Assembly: GCA_964501065.1 (NCBI GenBank)
Contig: CAZCRF010000001.1
Span: 124,001 to 188,000 of the forward strand
Reading direction: 5' to 3'
Length of the DNA: 64,000 nt
From: Hallerella sp964501065
Lineage (GTDB): Bacteria > Fibrobacterota > Fibrobacteria > Fibrobacterales > Fibrobacteraceae
The position numbers and the translations under genes were made by a program. Below, piece after piece: positions 16,825 to 24,479 of this stretch; within the stretch, counting starts at the first letter, position 1, and the number at the start of each line of letters is the position of its first letter. Below the pieces are notes generated by a model. The model saw only the letters and a program-made list of their open reading frames with translations. It was not told the DNA's origin and ran no database searches.

Positions 16825-16959
16825 TCACTTTTCCGCGAAGATGTCGGAGATGGATGTCGTGGCGAAGCTGTAAAACGGCACGAGAATTCGGTGGGGAAGG
16901 CGAACGGCCGCGTCATGGCGAAAGCCTTCTCGCGGGCGGGAATTTTTGACAAAGCGCAC
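16825..16959 (-). other. Short open stretch, possible gene remnant
   Basis: In the 297-base gap 16723-17019 a minus-strand frame runs from a GTG at 16959 to TGA at 16825 and reads like a protein C-terminus (AAVRLPHRILVPFYSFATT, SISDIFAEK). No ribosome site or family is recognised. It could be the tail of a deleted gene or chance. Nothing else is seen in the gap apart from the AT-rich segments before pta. Confidence 0.2.
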
Positions 16960-17019
16960 GCTTTTTCCGTCTCGGCATTTCTAATTTTTCAAAGAAACTG
17001 CAAATTCATTGGAATCATT

Positions 17020-18459
17020 ATGAAACACATTTTCCTAGTCGTCCCGGCATCCGCCGATGCGTCCCACTCCCAAGCGGCAAAGGCTCTTTGGGAAACTGTC
17101 CAAAAAAGCGTTCCCTCTGCGGATGCCTTTTCCGCCGTGGAAAGAGTCCCCGCGATTCTGCAATCTTCCGGCTCGGATTCCTCCTTGGAAGCCCTTGTCG
17201 GGTGCGTGCAGGATTCCGTCGCGGAGGCTTTTGTCGTGACGGGAGTCTCTGCCAAGGATTCCGTCCGCAGTGAAACGTTGAACATCCGGATTGCGGCCGC
17301 CTTGGACGCCGAAGTCGTCATCGTCGCCGAATCGGAAGAAATCGGGAACGCCGTCGCTTCGGACTTCTTGATGGAAAAGGCCCGCGTGGCCTTTGTCCTT
17401 TCTAGCGGGGAAGGGGCGAATGAAGATGCCGTGAAAAAGATTCTTGCCGAAAATCGCGAGCACCGAATCTCGGAAGCGGAATTCCGCCGCAATTTGATTC
17501 AGCTGGCGTCGAAGAGTCTCAAGCGCATCGTCCTTCCGGAAGGGGCGGAACCGCGCACTCTCAAGGCCGCAGTCGAAGCTTACAACCGGAAGATTGCCGT
17601 CCCCGTCCTCATCGCCAAGAAGTCCGACGTCGAAGCGGAAGCCGCCCGGCAGAACCTGGAAATTCCGCAGGGATTTGAAATCATCGAACCGTCTGCGGAG
17701 TTGGCGGAAAAATACGTGCCGCTACTCGTGGAGCTTCGCAAGGCGAAGGGCATGACTGAAGAAAAGGCCCGTGAGACCCTCAAGGATCCCGTCTTCCTCG
17801 GCACGATGATGTTGAAAAAGGACGAAGTGGACGGACTTGTCTCCGGGGCCGTCCATTCCACTGCAGACACTGTCCGCCCCGCGTTGCAAGTCATCAAGTG
17901 TGCGCCGGGAGTCAAATCCATCAGCTCGGTCTTCTTTGTCTGCCTGCCTTCCCAAGTTTACGTTTTCGGCGACTGCGCCATCAACTTGAACCCCACTTCC
18001 GAAGAACTCGCCGGCATCGCCATCCAGAGTTACGACACGGCGAAAGCCTTCCATTTGCCGGCGCGGGTCGGGATGCTGACTTACGGCACGGGGAAAAGCG
18101 GCAAGGGCGACGACGTGGAACTTGTCGTGAACGCGACGCAGGCCGTGCGGACCCTTCGCCCGGAAATTCCCATCGACGGACCGCTGCAATACGATGCGGC
18201 GACGACGGAAAGCGTCGCCAAGATTAAAGCGCCGGAAAGCGCCATCGCCGGGAAGGCCACCGTTCTCATCTTCCCGGACCTTTCGGCGGGGAACATTTGC
18301 TACAAGGCGATTCAACGCTCGGCTTCGGACGTCATTGCCGTCGGCCCGATGCTCCAAGGCCTTGCCAAACCGGTGAACGACCTGTCCCGCGGCGCGCTCG
18401 TCGAAGATATCGTTTACACGATTGCCCTGACTTCCATCCAGGCGCAGGCTGTGATTTAA
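17020..18459 (+). CDS. pta: Phosphate acetyltransferase with a reduced N-terminal domain
   Basis: 479 residues. It converts acetyl-CoA and phosphate to acetyl phosphate, feeding acetate production and ATP. Residues ~155-479 are the catalytic PTA domain: KRIVLPEGAEPRTLKA, MLKKDEVDGLVSGAVHSTAD, ALQVIKCAPGVKSISSVFF, DCAINLNPTSEELA, MLTYGTGKSGKGDDVELV and GPLQYDAATTESVA. The first ~150 residues resemble the regulatory P-loop/DRTGG region of long Pta but are shortened, and no Walker A GxxxxGK[ST] is present (VPASADASHSQAAKAL in its place). The ATG at 17020 has only a weak GGA upstream. The gene is monocistronic. Confidence 0.92.
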   Translation: MKHIFLVVPASADASHSQAAKALWETVQKSVPSADAFSAVERVPAILQSSGSDSSLEALVGCVQDSVAEAFVVTGVSAKDSVRSETLNIRIAAALDAEVVIVAESEEIGNAVASDFLMEKARVAFVLSSGEGANEDAVKKILAENREHRISEAEFRRNLIQLASKSLKRIVLPEGAEPRTLKAAVEAYNRKIAVPVLIAKKSDVEAEAARQNLEIPQGFEIIEPSAELAEKYVPLLVELRKAKGMTEEKARETLKDPVFLGTMMLKKDEVDGLVSGAVHSTADTVRPALQVIKCAPGVKSISSVFFVCLPSQVYVFGDCAINLNPTSEELAGIAIQSYDTAKAFHLPARVGMLTYGTGKSGKGDDVELVVNATQAVRTLRPEIPIDGPLQYDAATTESVAKIKAPESAIAGKATVLIFPDLSAGNICYKAIQRSASDVIAVGPMLQGLAKPVNDLSRGALVEDIVYTIALTSIQAQAVI

Positions 18460-18742
18460 TTAGCAATTGGCAATGTGCAATGCGCAATTTTAATAGGGAA
18501 CAGGGAATAGTGGTCAGTAGTTAGGAATTAGTGGTCAGAGTTTAGTGAGCTGTCAAAGGAAGCGCAGTCATGTTGAGCGGGCCGCAAGGCTTGAGCGAAA
18601 CATCCCTTTACTGCTCCTGGATTAACGCCTTTGCGTCAGCGGCTGCGTCTCACCAATGTCCGAAAGCAAGCTTTCGGACATGCCTACAGTTCACTTGTGA
18701 ATATTAAAACTGCCTGGTTGCGGCAAGGCGTTCCGCCCCGAA
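18460..18742. repeat. Intergenic repeat-like block with strong hairpin
   Basis: No gene is present. The block contains repeated words (GCAATTGGCAATGTGCAATG; two copies of TAGTGGTCAG at about 18506-18537), a segment CATGTTGAGCGGGCC...TTGAGCGAAACATCCC that looks like a dispersed non-coding repeat, and a hairpin ATGTCCGAAAG/CTTTCGGACAT with a 4-base loop (18656-18681). No U-run follows the hairpin. The convergent genes on either side could use it as a transcript end. Confidence 0.5.
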
Positions 18743-20284
18743 TCAATTCCGGGCTGCTCTCTGCGTTTCGAATTCCATCCGGATCCATTCTGCGGACAGG
18801 GCTTTCGACAGGACGTGGACTTCGTCGATGGAGCCGTTCCAGGTTTCCGCGGCGATGTCGTTCCCTCCGACGCGGAACGGTACGTTCAAATCTTCTTCTC
18901 GCAATTTGAAGTAAATGGCGTTCCCGACCGGTTTCCCGTTCACATAGATGGAAACGGAATCGCTTTCAGACACGAGGGTCAGCAAATTCCAGTCCGACGT
19001 GTCCAGGGAATCGACCGCGCCGGGGAACGATGCCCAAGATTCGGTGTCGTAAATGGAGAACGCTTTCGTGTTGGTTTCGTAGTACCATTGGAAAAGGGTG
19101 GAGTCTTCCCAAGAAGCCCTTCTGGCGAAGAGGATTTGATGGTTGCCGTTGTCGCCGTTCCAGTAGACCCACGCGGAAAGGGTGAAGTCGGAATGGCACG
19201 GGTTGATGGAGTCGAGGGAGACGGATTGCCCTTCGGAAAGGGTCGCCCCGTATCCGATGACGCCGTAAGCCTTGTCCGAATCCGTCGGGTTTGCGATGAC
19301 CGCGTCGCCGTTGAAATGCAGGCTCGCCATGATGGAGTCCGCTTCGAGGAACGCCCCGGAGCTCGAAACGTCTTCTGCGACTTTCGGGATTAAGTACAAA
19401 TTCACTTCCGATGCGCCCTTTTCCAAGGAATCAAGGCGCACCCACAGGACTCCTTGGGAAGCTCCCGGAGTCCAATAATCCACTTCGAAATTCAAGGAAT
19501 TCCCTTTGGCGGACACGACCAGGAAGGAGTCCGGATTGGCGAATCTTTCAAAGTCGATTTTGTCGTTGAACTTGACGGGGAGCACGAACCCGTAAAGGGT
19601 TTTCGCCGGGGACGATGAAAGCTCGACGGAGATGCTCTCTGCGGACGAGATGTCGAAGCCCGAATCCGCCGACACGTCGGAAAACACCAGGATGGAATCC
19701 GCCGCGCCCAAGATTTTCAGGTTCGGCAGGGAAATCGTCTCCGAATCCGGCGTTTCAAAATCGAAGTGCGCTTTTGAAAATCCGCCTTGTACATAGGAAA
19801 GGGAAATTTTCCCGGACGGGATGGAGTCGAAAGAGAACGCCCCGTTCGAATCCAATTCCGCAGAAAGTCCCGTTCCCACGATGCGGACGAAACCTCCCGT
19901 TTCCGAAATGGAGCCGCTCAGCGACTTTTGCTGTCCGAGGACGATTTTCATGGAATCTTCCACGGCATCCGTCAAGAGGTTCTCTTTTCCGCTCGCGGCG
20001 AAAATCCAATTCAATGTCCGCGGCAAGTCTTCGAACGAAAAATGCCCGGAGCTGTCGGCGAAGGCCTCCAGGGAATCGGCGATGTTCAAGTTTTTCCAAG
20101 AATCCCCGTAGGCGACGATGCGCGCGCCCGCAGCCGGCGTCTCTCCGTCCGAAAGGAAGATGTTCCCCGCGATGGAATTCCCGATGTCCGTCACCCCACC
20201 CGCCGTCTTGTCTTCCGAACAGCCCATTCCGAAGATGCAGAGGAATGCAGACAAATGAATCAAAAGGCGTTTAACGAGCTTCAT
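18743..20284 (-). CDS. Lipoprotein with regulatory-like, DUF2341-like and LamG domains
   Basis: 513 residues. The lipobox is FGMGC at residues ~18-22. After it come a peptidase-regulatory-like beta domain (NSIAGNIFLSDGETPAAGAR), a second one near residues 115-180, a DUF2341-like domain (TLYGFVLPVKFNDKIDFERF, GVLWVRLDSLEKGASEVNLY) and a C-terminal LamG domain (FTLSAWVYWNGDNGNHQILF, VSIYVNGKPVG, TWNGSIDEVHVLSKALSAEW). LamG domains commonly bind sugars. It follows a TIGR02147 regulator with a 14-base overlap, the same arrangement as 8601-10690. No catalytic motif is seen. It probably faces outward on the envelope. Confidence 0.82.
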   Translation of the reverse strand: MKLVKRLLIHLSAFLCIFGMGCSEDKTAGGVTDIGNSIAGNIFLSDGETPAAGARIVAYGDSWKNLNIADSLEAFADSSGHFSFEDLPRTLNWIFAASGKENLLTDAVEDSMKIVLGQQKSLSGSISETGGFVRIVGTGLSAELDSNGAFSFDSIPSGKISLSYVQGGFSKAHFDFETPDSETISLPNLKILGAADSILVFSDVSADSGFDISSAESISVELSSSPAKTLYGFVLPVKFNDKIDFERFANPDSFLVVSAKGNSLNFEVDYWTPGASQGVLWVRLDSLEKGASEVNLYLIPKVAEDVSSSGAFLEADSIMASLHFNGDAVIANPTDSDKAYGVIGYGATLSEGQSVSLDSINPCHSDFTLSAWVYWNGDNGNHQILFARRASWEDSTLFQWYYETNTKAFSIYDTESWASFPGAVDSLDTSDWNLLTLVSESDSVSIYVNGKPVGNAIYFKLREEDLNVPFRVGGNDIAAETWNGSIDEVHVLSKALSAEWIRMEFETQRAARN

Positions 20285-21140
20285 TCTTCCCCTCCCGTTC
20301 CAATCTTTTGCTCATCGGGAACGCGACGACCATCATTTCGTAAACTTTGTCGACTTTCGCGTCGTCGGATGCCTTGGCGATGATTTTTTGACGCGCTTCT
20401 TCTAAAATCTTGACTGCGTAATCGTAGGAGTCCTCGCTCATCGCGAGAGTCGTGAACGCGGCGAAGCGTTCGTACGGTTTTTTCTGTTCCACGGCGCCGA
20501 TGGCGTGCTGGACATATTCCCGGCGGATTTGCCGCAAGTCCATCGGCGCGACCTGTTTGGCGTCGAGCATCAGGGACGTGCTCTTGAACTTCCCGGCTGC
20601 GTCCTTTTCGATTAGCTTCCAGCGTAGCATGTTTTCGACAGCCTCGCGGGCCTCTTCCGTGGAAATCGCCGGGTCCACTGCCCGCGCCAAATGCATCATG
20701 TCGCCGTCGAAGTCCGGGTGCACGACCAGTTCCCGCAAAATCGGGTAATACCATTTGGAAAAGTATTCCTTTTGGTCGTGGGAGACGTGCGAAAATTCGC
20801 TCTGCGAACGGATTTGGATGATTTCATCCCATGCGCTTTCGCGTTCTTCGACGCGCTTCGCCTGGTTGTATTCCACGAGGGCGGAAAAATATTTCGACTG
20901 CCGGTTGTCGAGTCCCATCGCCTTCGTCATCTTTTCCGTGGATTTGGGCGTCAAGTTGAACCGCCCGCGGATGACGTTCAAGCAGTAGGAGGACGAGCTG
21001 AACCCCGCTTTTGCTGCAAAGAATCGATGGGAAAAGATGGCGCGCATCTTCTTCTGCTCGTCGAAATAATCCTGCAGAAAACGGCGATAATCGTCGTAAT
21101 CGTAAAGTTTGTCTATGGCCGACATATCCAGTTCAAACAT
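20271..21140 (-). CDS. TIGR02147-family regulator, second copy
   Basis: 289 residues if the first ATG (21140) is used, 284 from the ATG at 21125, which has a weak CTGGAT before it. Family blocks match the copy at 8601: YDYDDYRRFLQDYFDEQ, an HTH-like segment (SHRFFAAKAGFSSSSYCLN), RQSKYFSALVEYNQAKR, and a C-terminal half with EAVENMLRWKLIEKDAAGKF. It is cytoplasmic, with no signal or membrane segment. It overlaps the LamG lipoprotein gene by 14 bases. Repeated TTTACAC/GTGTAAA sites lie just upstream and could be its own operator. Function inferred from family only. Confidence 0.83.
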   Translation of the reverse strand: MFELDMSAIDKLYDYDDYRRFLQDYFDEQKKMRAIFSHRFFAAKAGFSSSSYCLNVIRGRFNLTPKSTEKMTKAMGLDNRQSKYFSALVEYNQAKRVEERESAWDEIIQIRSQSEFSHVSHDQKEYFSKWYYPILRELVVHPDFDGDMMHLARAVDPAISTEEAREAVENMLRWKLIEKDAAGKFKSTSLMLDAKQVAPMDLRQIRREYVQHAIGAVEQKKPYERFAAFTTLAMSEDSYDYAVKILEEARQKIIAKASDDAKVDKVYEMMVVAFPMSKRLEREGKNEAR

Positions 21141-21145
21141 AAATT

Positions 21146-21274
21146 TTTACACACCGAAAAGCAAAGGGTTCTAGCGATTCGGGGAGGCGAGTGTCGCATG
21201 TTCTCCCGAATGTGTATTAAAATTTACACGCATTCGAACGATCGGCGGACGGGAATTCCACAAATCCGTGTAAA
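21146..21274. promoter_or_regulatory. Repeated GTGTAAA/TTTACAC sites upstream of the second TIGR02147 gene
   Basis: TTTACAC occurs at 21146-21152 and 21223-21229, GTGTAAA at 21268-21274. The middle site is part of an inverted repeat, GTGTA...TACAC, nested in CGAATG...CATTCG (21207-21236). This mirrors the repeated half-sites ahead of the first module but with a different sequence. Confidence 0.45.
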
Positions 21275-21327
21275 AACCGTTTTCCGGAAGTTTCCTCGCC
21301 GGAAATGTGCGGCAGGTCACGGAAAGA

Positions 21328-22743
21328 TCACTTTCTTTCCCAAGTCGTTCCCTGTGGGCCGTCCTTGATTTCGATTCCCTTGCCCTTGAGCAAGTCGCGG
21401 AGGCGGTCGCTTTCCGCCCAGTTCTTCGCTTTGCGGGCTTCGGTGCGCTCGGCGATGAGGGCTTCGATTTCGGCAGTGTCGTCATCGGCGTCGGTTGCCG
21501 GTTTTTTGGAGTATTCCTTTCGCGGTTCGCCGAGCTTTAGACCGAGGACTCTATCGAAGTCGGCGACGAGGGCCGCCTTTTCCCCTTCGGCTAGGGTGGT
21601 TTTCAGGACGCTGTTGAGGATGCCCAAGGCCTTCGGCATGTTCAAGTCGTCACCGATGGCGTCTTTGAAGTCCTGCTGCCATTTTTTCGCTTCTGCGCTT
21701 TCGATGGCCGTCGCCTTGCCGATGAGCGGGTCCGTTTTCTTGTGGAGGCTCTTCAGGGCTTCCCGTGCGCTGTCGAGGGATTCGAAGCTGAAGTTCAGGT
21801 AGTTGCGGTAATGGCTCGTGAGGGCGAACAGGCGGTAGTCGAGAGGGTTGTAGCCCTTGTCTTCGAGGACGCTCACCGTGAGGAATTCCCCGGAACTCTT
21901 GCTCATCTTGTTGCCGTCTAGCCGCAGGAATTCGCCGTGCATCCAGAAACGGGCGAAGGGCTTTCCCGTCGCGCATTCGCTTTGGGCGATTTCGTTTGTG
22001 TGGTGGACGCGGATGTGGTCTGTCCCGCCGCAGTGGATGTCGAGAGTCGGGCCGTTGTACTTCATGGCCATGGCGGAGCATTCGATGTGCCATCCCGGGA
22101 ATCCGACTCCCCACGGGCTGTCCCATTCCATGAGGCGTTTCTTGTCCTTGGGGCTGAACTTCCAAAGGGCGAAATCCGTCGGCGCGTGCTTTTCCCCCAT
22201 GTCGATTCGGGAGCCTTGGCGCAGATTTTCCACGTCGAGCCGCGCAAAGTCCGCATAATGCGGGTCTTTCAGGCTGTCGAAGTAGATTCCGTCCGACGTG
22301 CGGTATGTGTAACCCTTTTCTTCGAGAGTCTTGACCAGCGCAATTTGCTCCGGGATGTGGTCCGTCGCCTTGGTCCAACGGGTGGGCTCTTCGATGTTCA
22401 ACGCGTGCCAGTCGCGCATGAAGGCGTCTGTGTAAAATTTCGCGATTTCCCAAACGGACTTCCCTTCGCGGGCGGCGCCCTTTTCCATCTTGTCTTCGCC
22501 CGTGTCTTCGTCGCTTGTCAAGTGTCCCACGTCGGTGATGTTCACGATGTGGTTCAGCTTGTAGCCGTAATATTCGAGCGTTCTACAGAGAGTGTCTTCG
22601 AAAATGTAGGTGCGCAAGTTTCCGATGTGCGCGAAATGGTAAACCGTGGGGCCGCAGCAGTACATCTTCACGGTGTCGTTCCCCGGGAGAAGGCTGAAAG
22701 GTTCTTTTTTTCGAGACGCTGTGTTGTAGAATGTAAGAGGCAT
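21328..22743 (-). CDS. cysS: Cysteinyl-tRNA synthetase
   Basis: 471 residues, the usual length. It charges tRNA-Cys with cysteine. Seen: YCCGPTVYHFAHIGNLRTY with the HIGH motif as HIGN, zinc ligands in GFPGWHIECSAMAM and GTDHIRVHHTNEIAQSEC, and KMSKSSGEF. No Shine-Dalgarno sequence is visible before the ATG at 22743; a TACATT lies nine bases upstream, so the transcript may be very short-leadered. It is monocistronic on the minus strand. Confidence 0.96.
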   Translation of the reverse strand: MPLTFYNTASRKKEPFSLLPGNDTVKMYCCGPTVYHFAHIGNLRTYIFEDTLCRTLEYYGYKLNHIVNITDVGHLTSDEDTGEDKMEKGAAREGKSVWEIAKFYTDAFMRDWHALNIEEPTRWTKATDHIPEQIALVKTLEEKGYTYRTSDGIYFDSLKDPHYADFARLDVENLRQGSRIDMGEKHAPTDFALWKFSPKDKKRLMEWDSPWGVGFPGWHIECSAMAMKYNGPTLDIHCGGTDHIRVHHTNEIAQSECATGKPFARFWMHGEFLRLDGNKMSKSSGEFLTVSVLEDKGYNPLDYRLFALTSHYRNYLNFSFESLDSAREALKSLHKKTDPLIGKATAIESAEAKKWQQDFKDAIGDDLNMPKALGILNSVLKTTLAEGEKAALVADFDRVLGLKLGEPRKEYSKKPATDADDDTAEIEALIAERTEARKAKNWAESDRLRDLLKGKGIEIKDGPQGTTWERK

Positions 22744-22855
22744 AGTGCGATAAATGTAGAAATTACGAAGGGAAAGGAGAATGAATTCAAGAGAATATCA
22801 AATCAGCACCAATCTTATCAAGACACAACCTTCGGGAAAAGCATCTTTAAAATGG

Positions 22856-23335
22856 CTAAGACATCGAATTTTTCCCAATTTCCCACAGTCCAAATTCTTT
22901 GCACTTAAACGTTCTTCCCACAGGCATTCGATCGACCTTTAAAGAGACTATTGGGATATAACCATAAAGCATCGGCTGAACACCAACAGCGCGTTGCTTT
23001 TCTCGAATTGCAATTTCAACAGCACCTCCATCAGAAAACTCCCGCACAACAAGCGGGTACGATACATTCATTTCAGAAAAATCCCAATCATTAATTCTTT
23101 TCAACAGAGGTTTTGCCCTCATTCTCTTGGGTTGCCAAAAGATCATAGCCAATTTGCCATTCTACATACATATTCTTTTGAATATTCGTCTTGCGAACAG
23201 CTATCGGATTCCCGTATTCCAAAAATGAATTTCTCTGTTTTACGCGAATTTTCCCTGTTGGTTGGGTCAAAGGGGTTTCTCTGATAGAGGGACTTCCGAA
23301 TTTCCCGAGAAAATTGCTTTTGCTTCTTGAGGCAT
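22856..23335 (-). pseudogene. Decayed gene after the adenine methyltransferase, possibly its restriction partner
   Basis: Five bases after the methyltransferase stop, a reading frame begins MPQEAKAIFSGNSEVPLSEK and stops after 22 codons. Protein-like sequence continues in other frames: GKIRVKQRNSFLEYGNPIAV and EWQIGYDLLATQENEGKTSV, then WDFSEMNVSYPLVVREFSD and GYIPIVSLKVDRMPVGRTF in the frame that ends at 22856. Two frameshifts (near 23270 and 23100) would join them into about 160 residues. AAGGAAGTGA provides a ribosome site. It is AT-rich relative to cysS. The position suggests a restriction enzyme, but no catalytic motif was identified. Confidence 0.45.
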
Positions 23336-23339
23336 TTTC

Positions 23340-24479
23340 TCACTTCCTTTTTAATATTCGATTGATATAATTCCGGACCCTTTCTTCTTCCTCGCCATGG
23401 AGTTCGACCCGTTCTTTGAATATATCCGGATGACCGTTTTTGGAAACGGCGACAGCGTCGTCGGCGATTTCCCCGAACGTCCTTGCGTCGAAAGGCACGT
23501 CGAAATTTCCCATCCAATAGGGAACTTCGGCATAGCGCTTGAAGCAATCGATGTAGCAGTAATACGCGAGCTTTTCGGGATTCACGTCAACGGCGTTCGC
23601 GATGCGGTCCGCGATAAAAGTCCGGCTGCGCTTCAACGCGTTGATGTCGCGCAACGTGTAAAAGAGAATTTCCTGTTCATAGCGATTTTTCCCGGGATAT
23701 TTTTCCACGAAATCGGAGACATAATCCCAGTCGGAAAGTGAAAATTCGAGTCCTTCGACCGTCCGGAATCCCGTTTTCCGGATATCGCCGAATTGCAGTC
23801 CGCGGCCCGGCGTTCTCTTGTAAAGCGCAACGATGACGGGAAAACCGCTCACTTGGGATGTTCCCGCGAATTCGCGGCTGTCGAACACGACATGTTCCAA
23901 AAGCGAATAATTTTCGAAAAAAGCGTTCGCCGCCTTGAAGTTCGCCTTTTTGATGAGGTAGGAAAGCGGATGCAGAATCGCCGCATAGTCCGCTTCAAGC
24001 TTGTCGTACGATTTCAAAAAGGAAATTCCGAGATCGCGGGATTTCAGGTCCGCATCGACGGAAAGTCCGCTTCGCTTGACGCCGCGGCCAATTTGCGACG
24101 TCACGTCGTTATACGGCGGATTTCCAACGACAATGAGCGTCTCGCTTTCCGAAATCCCAAACGCCATCCGCGAAGCATTTTGCAAGGAGTTTTGCTCGAA
24201 CGTCCGAACCCGCGGAAACATTTTCGAAACGGTTTGCACGGCGATTTCGTCGAAATCGTTCCCGATGTAGCGATTTCCCGGGAAACGTTCGAGAAGTTCG
24301 AAGAACGCGCCGTAACCGCAGGAGCTGTCGAGCACCGCGCTTCCGGAAATCAGGCCGTAACGTTCCAGCCAATCTCCGACAAGTGAAACGTATTTCGTCG
24401 GCGTGTAAAAACTGCCCAGGTTTATCCGTTCCGCATTTTCCAGGTGCGATTGGACGTGAATGTCCGTTTTCCCGTTCAC
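23340..24479 (-). CDS. N6-adenine DNA methyltransferase, probably orphan
   Basis: 379 residues from GTG at 24479. It transfers methyl groups from SAM to adenine in DNA. Seen: LGSFYTPTKYV at residues ~21-31, SAM motif SAVLDSSCGYGAFFELLERF near residue 47, catalytic VVGNPPYNDVTSQ near residue 120 (NPPY), and a C-terminal target-recognition-like region. The GTG overlaps the stop of the GH57 gene as GTGA and has AAGGA seven bases upstream, so the start is well supported. A decayed gene follows directly, which suggests a former restriction-modification pair whose nuclease was lost. Recognition sequence unknown. Confidence 0.88.
   Translation of the reverse strand: MNGKTDIHVQSHLENAERINLGSFYTPTKYVSLVGDWLERYGLISGSAVLDSSCGYGAFFELLERFPGNRYIGNDFDEIAVQTVSKMFPRVRTFEQNSLQNASRMAFGISESETLIVVGNPPYNDVTSQIGRGVKRSGLSVDADLKSRDLGISFLKSYDKLEADYAAILHPLSYLIKKANFKAANAFFENYSLLEHVVFDSREFAGTSQVSGFPVIVALYKRTPGRGLQFGDIRKTGFRTVEGLEFSLSDWDYVSDFVEKYPGKNRYEQEILFYTLRDINALKRSRTFIADRIANAVDVNPEKLAYYCYIDCFKRYAEVPYWMGNFDVPFDARTFGEIADDAVAVSKNGHPDIFKERVELHGEEEERVRNYINRILKRK

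Noticed and set aside
22781..22942. Short plus-strand frame MNSREYQISTNL... with AAAGGAG upstream
   Set aside because: About 53 codons, no family, and overlaps the decayed gene on the other strand; the ribosome-like site is probably chance.
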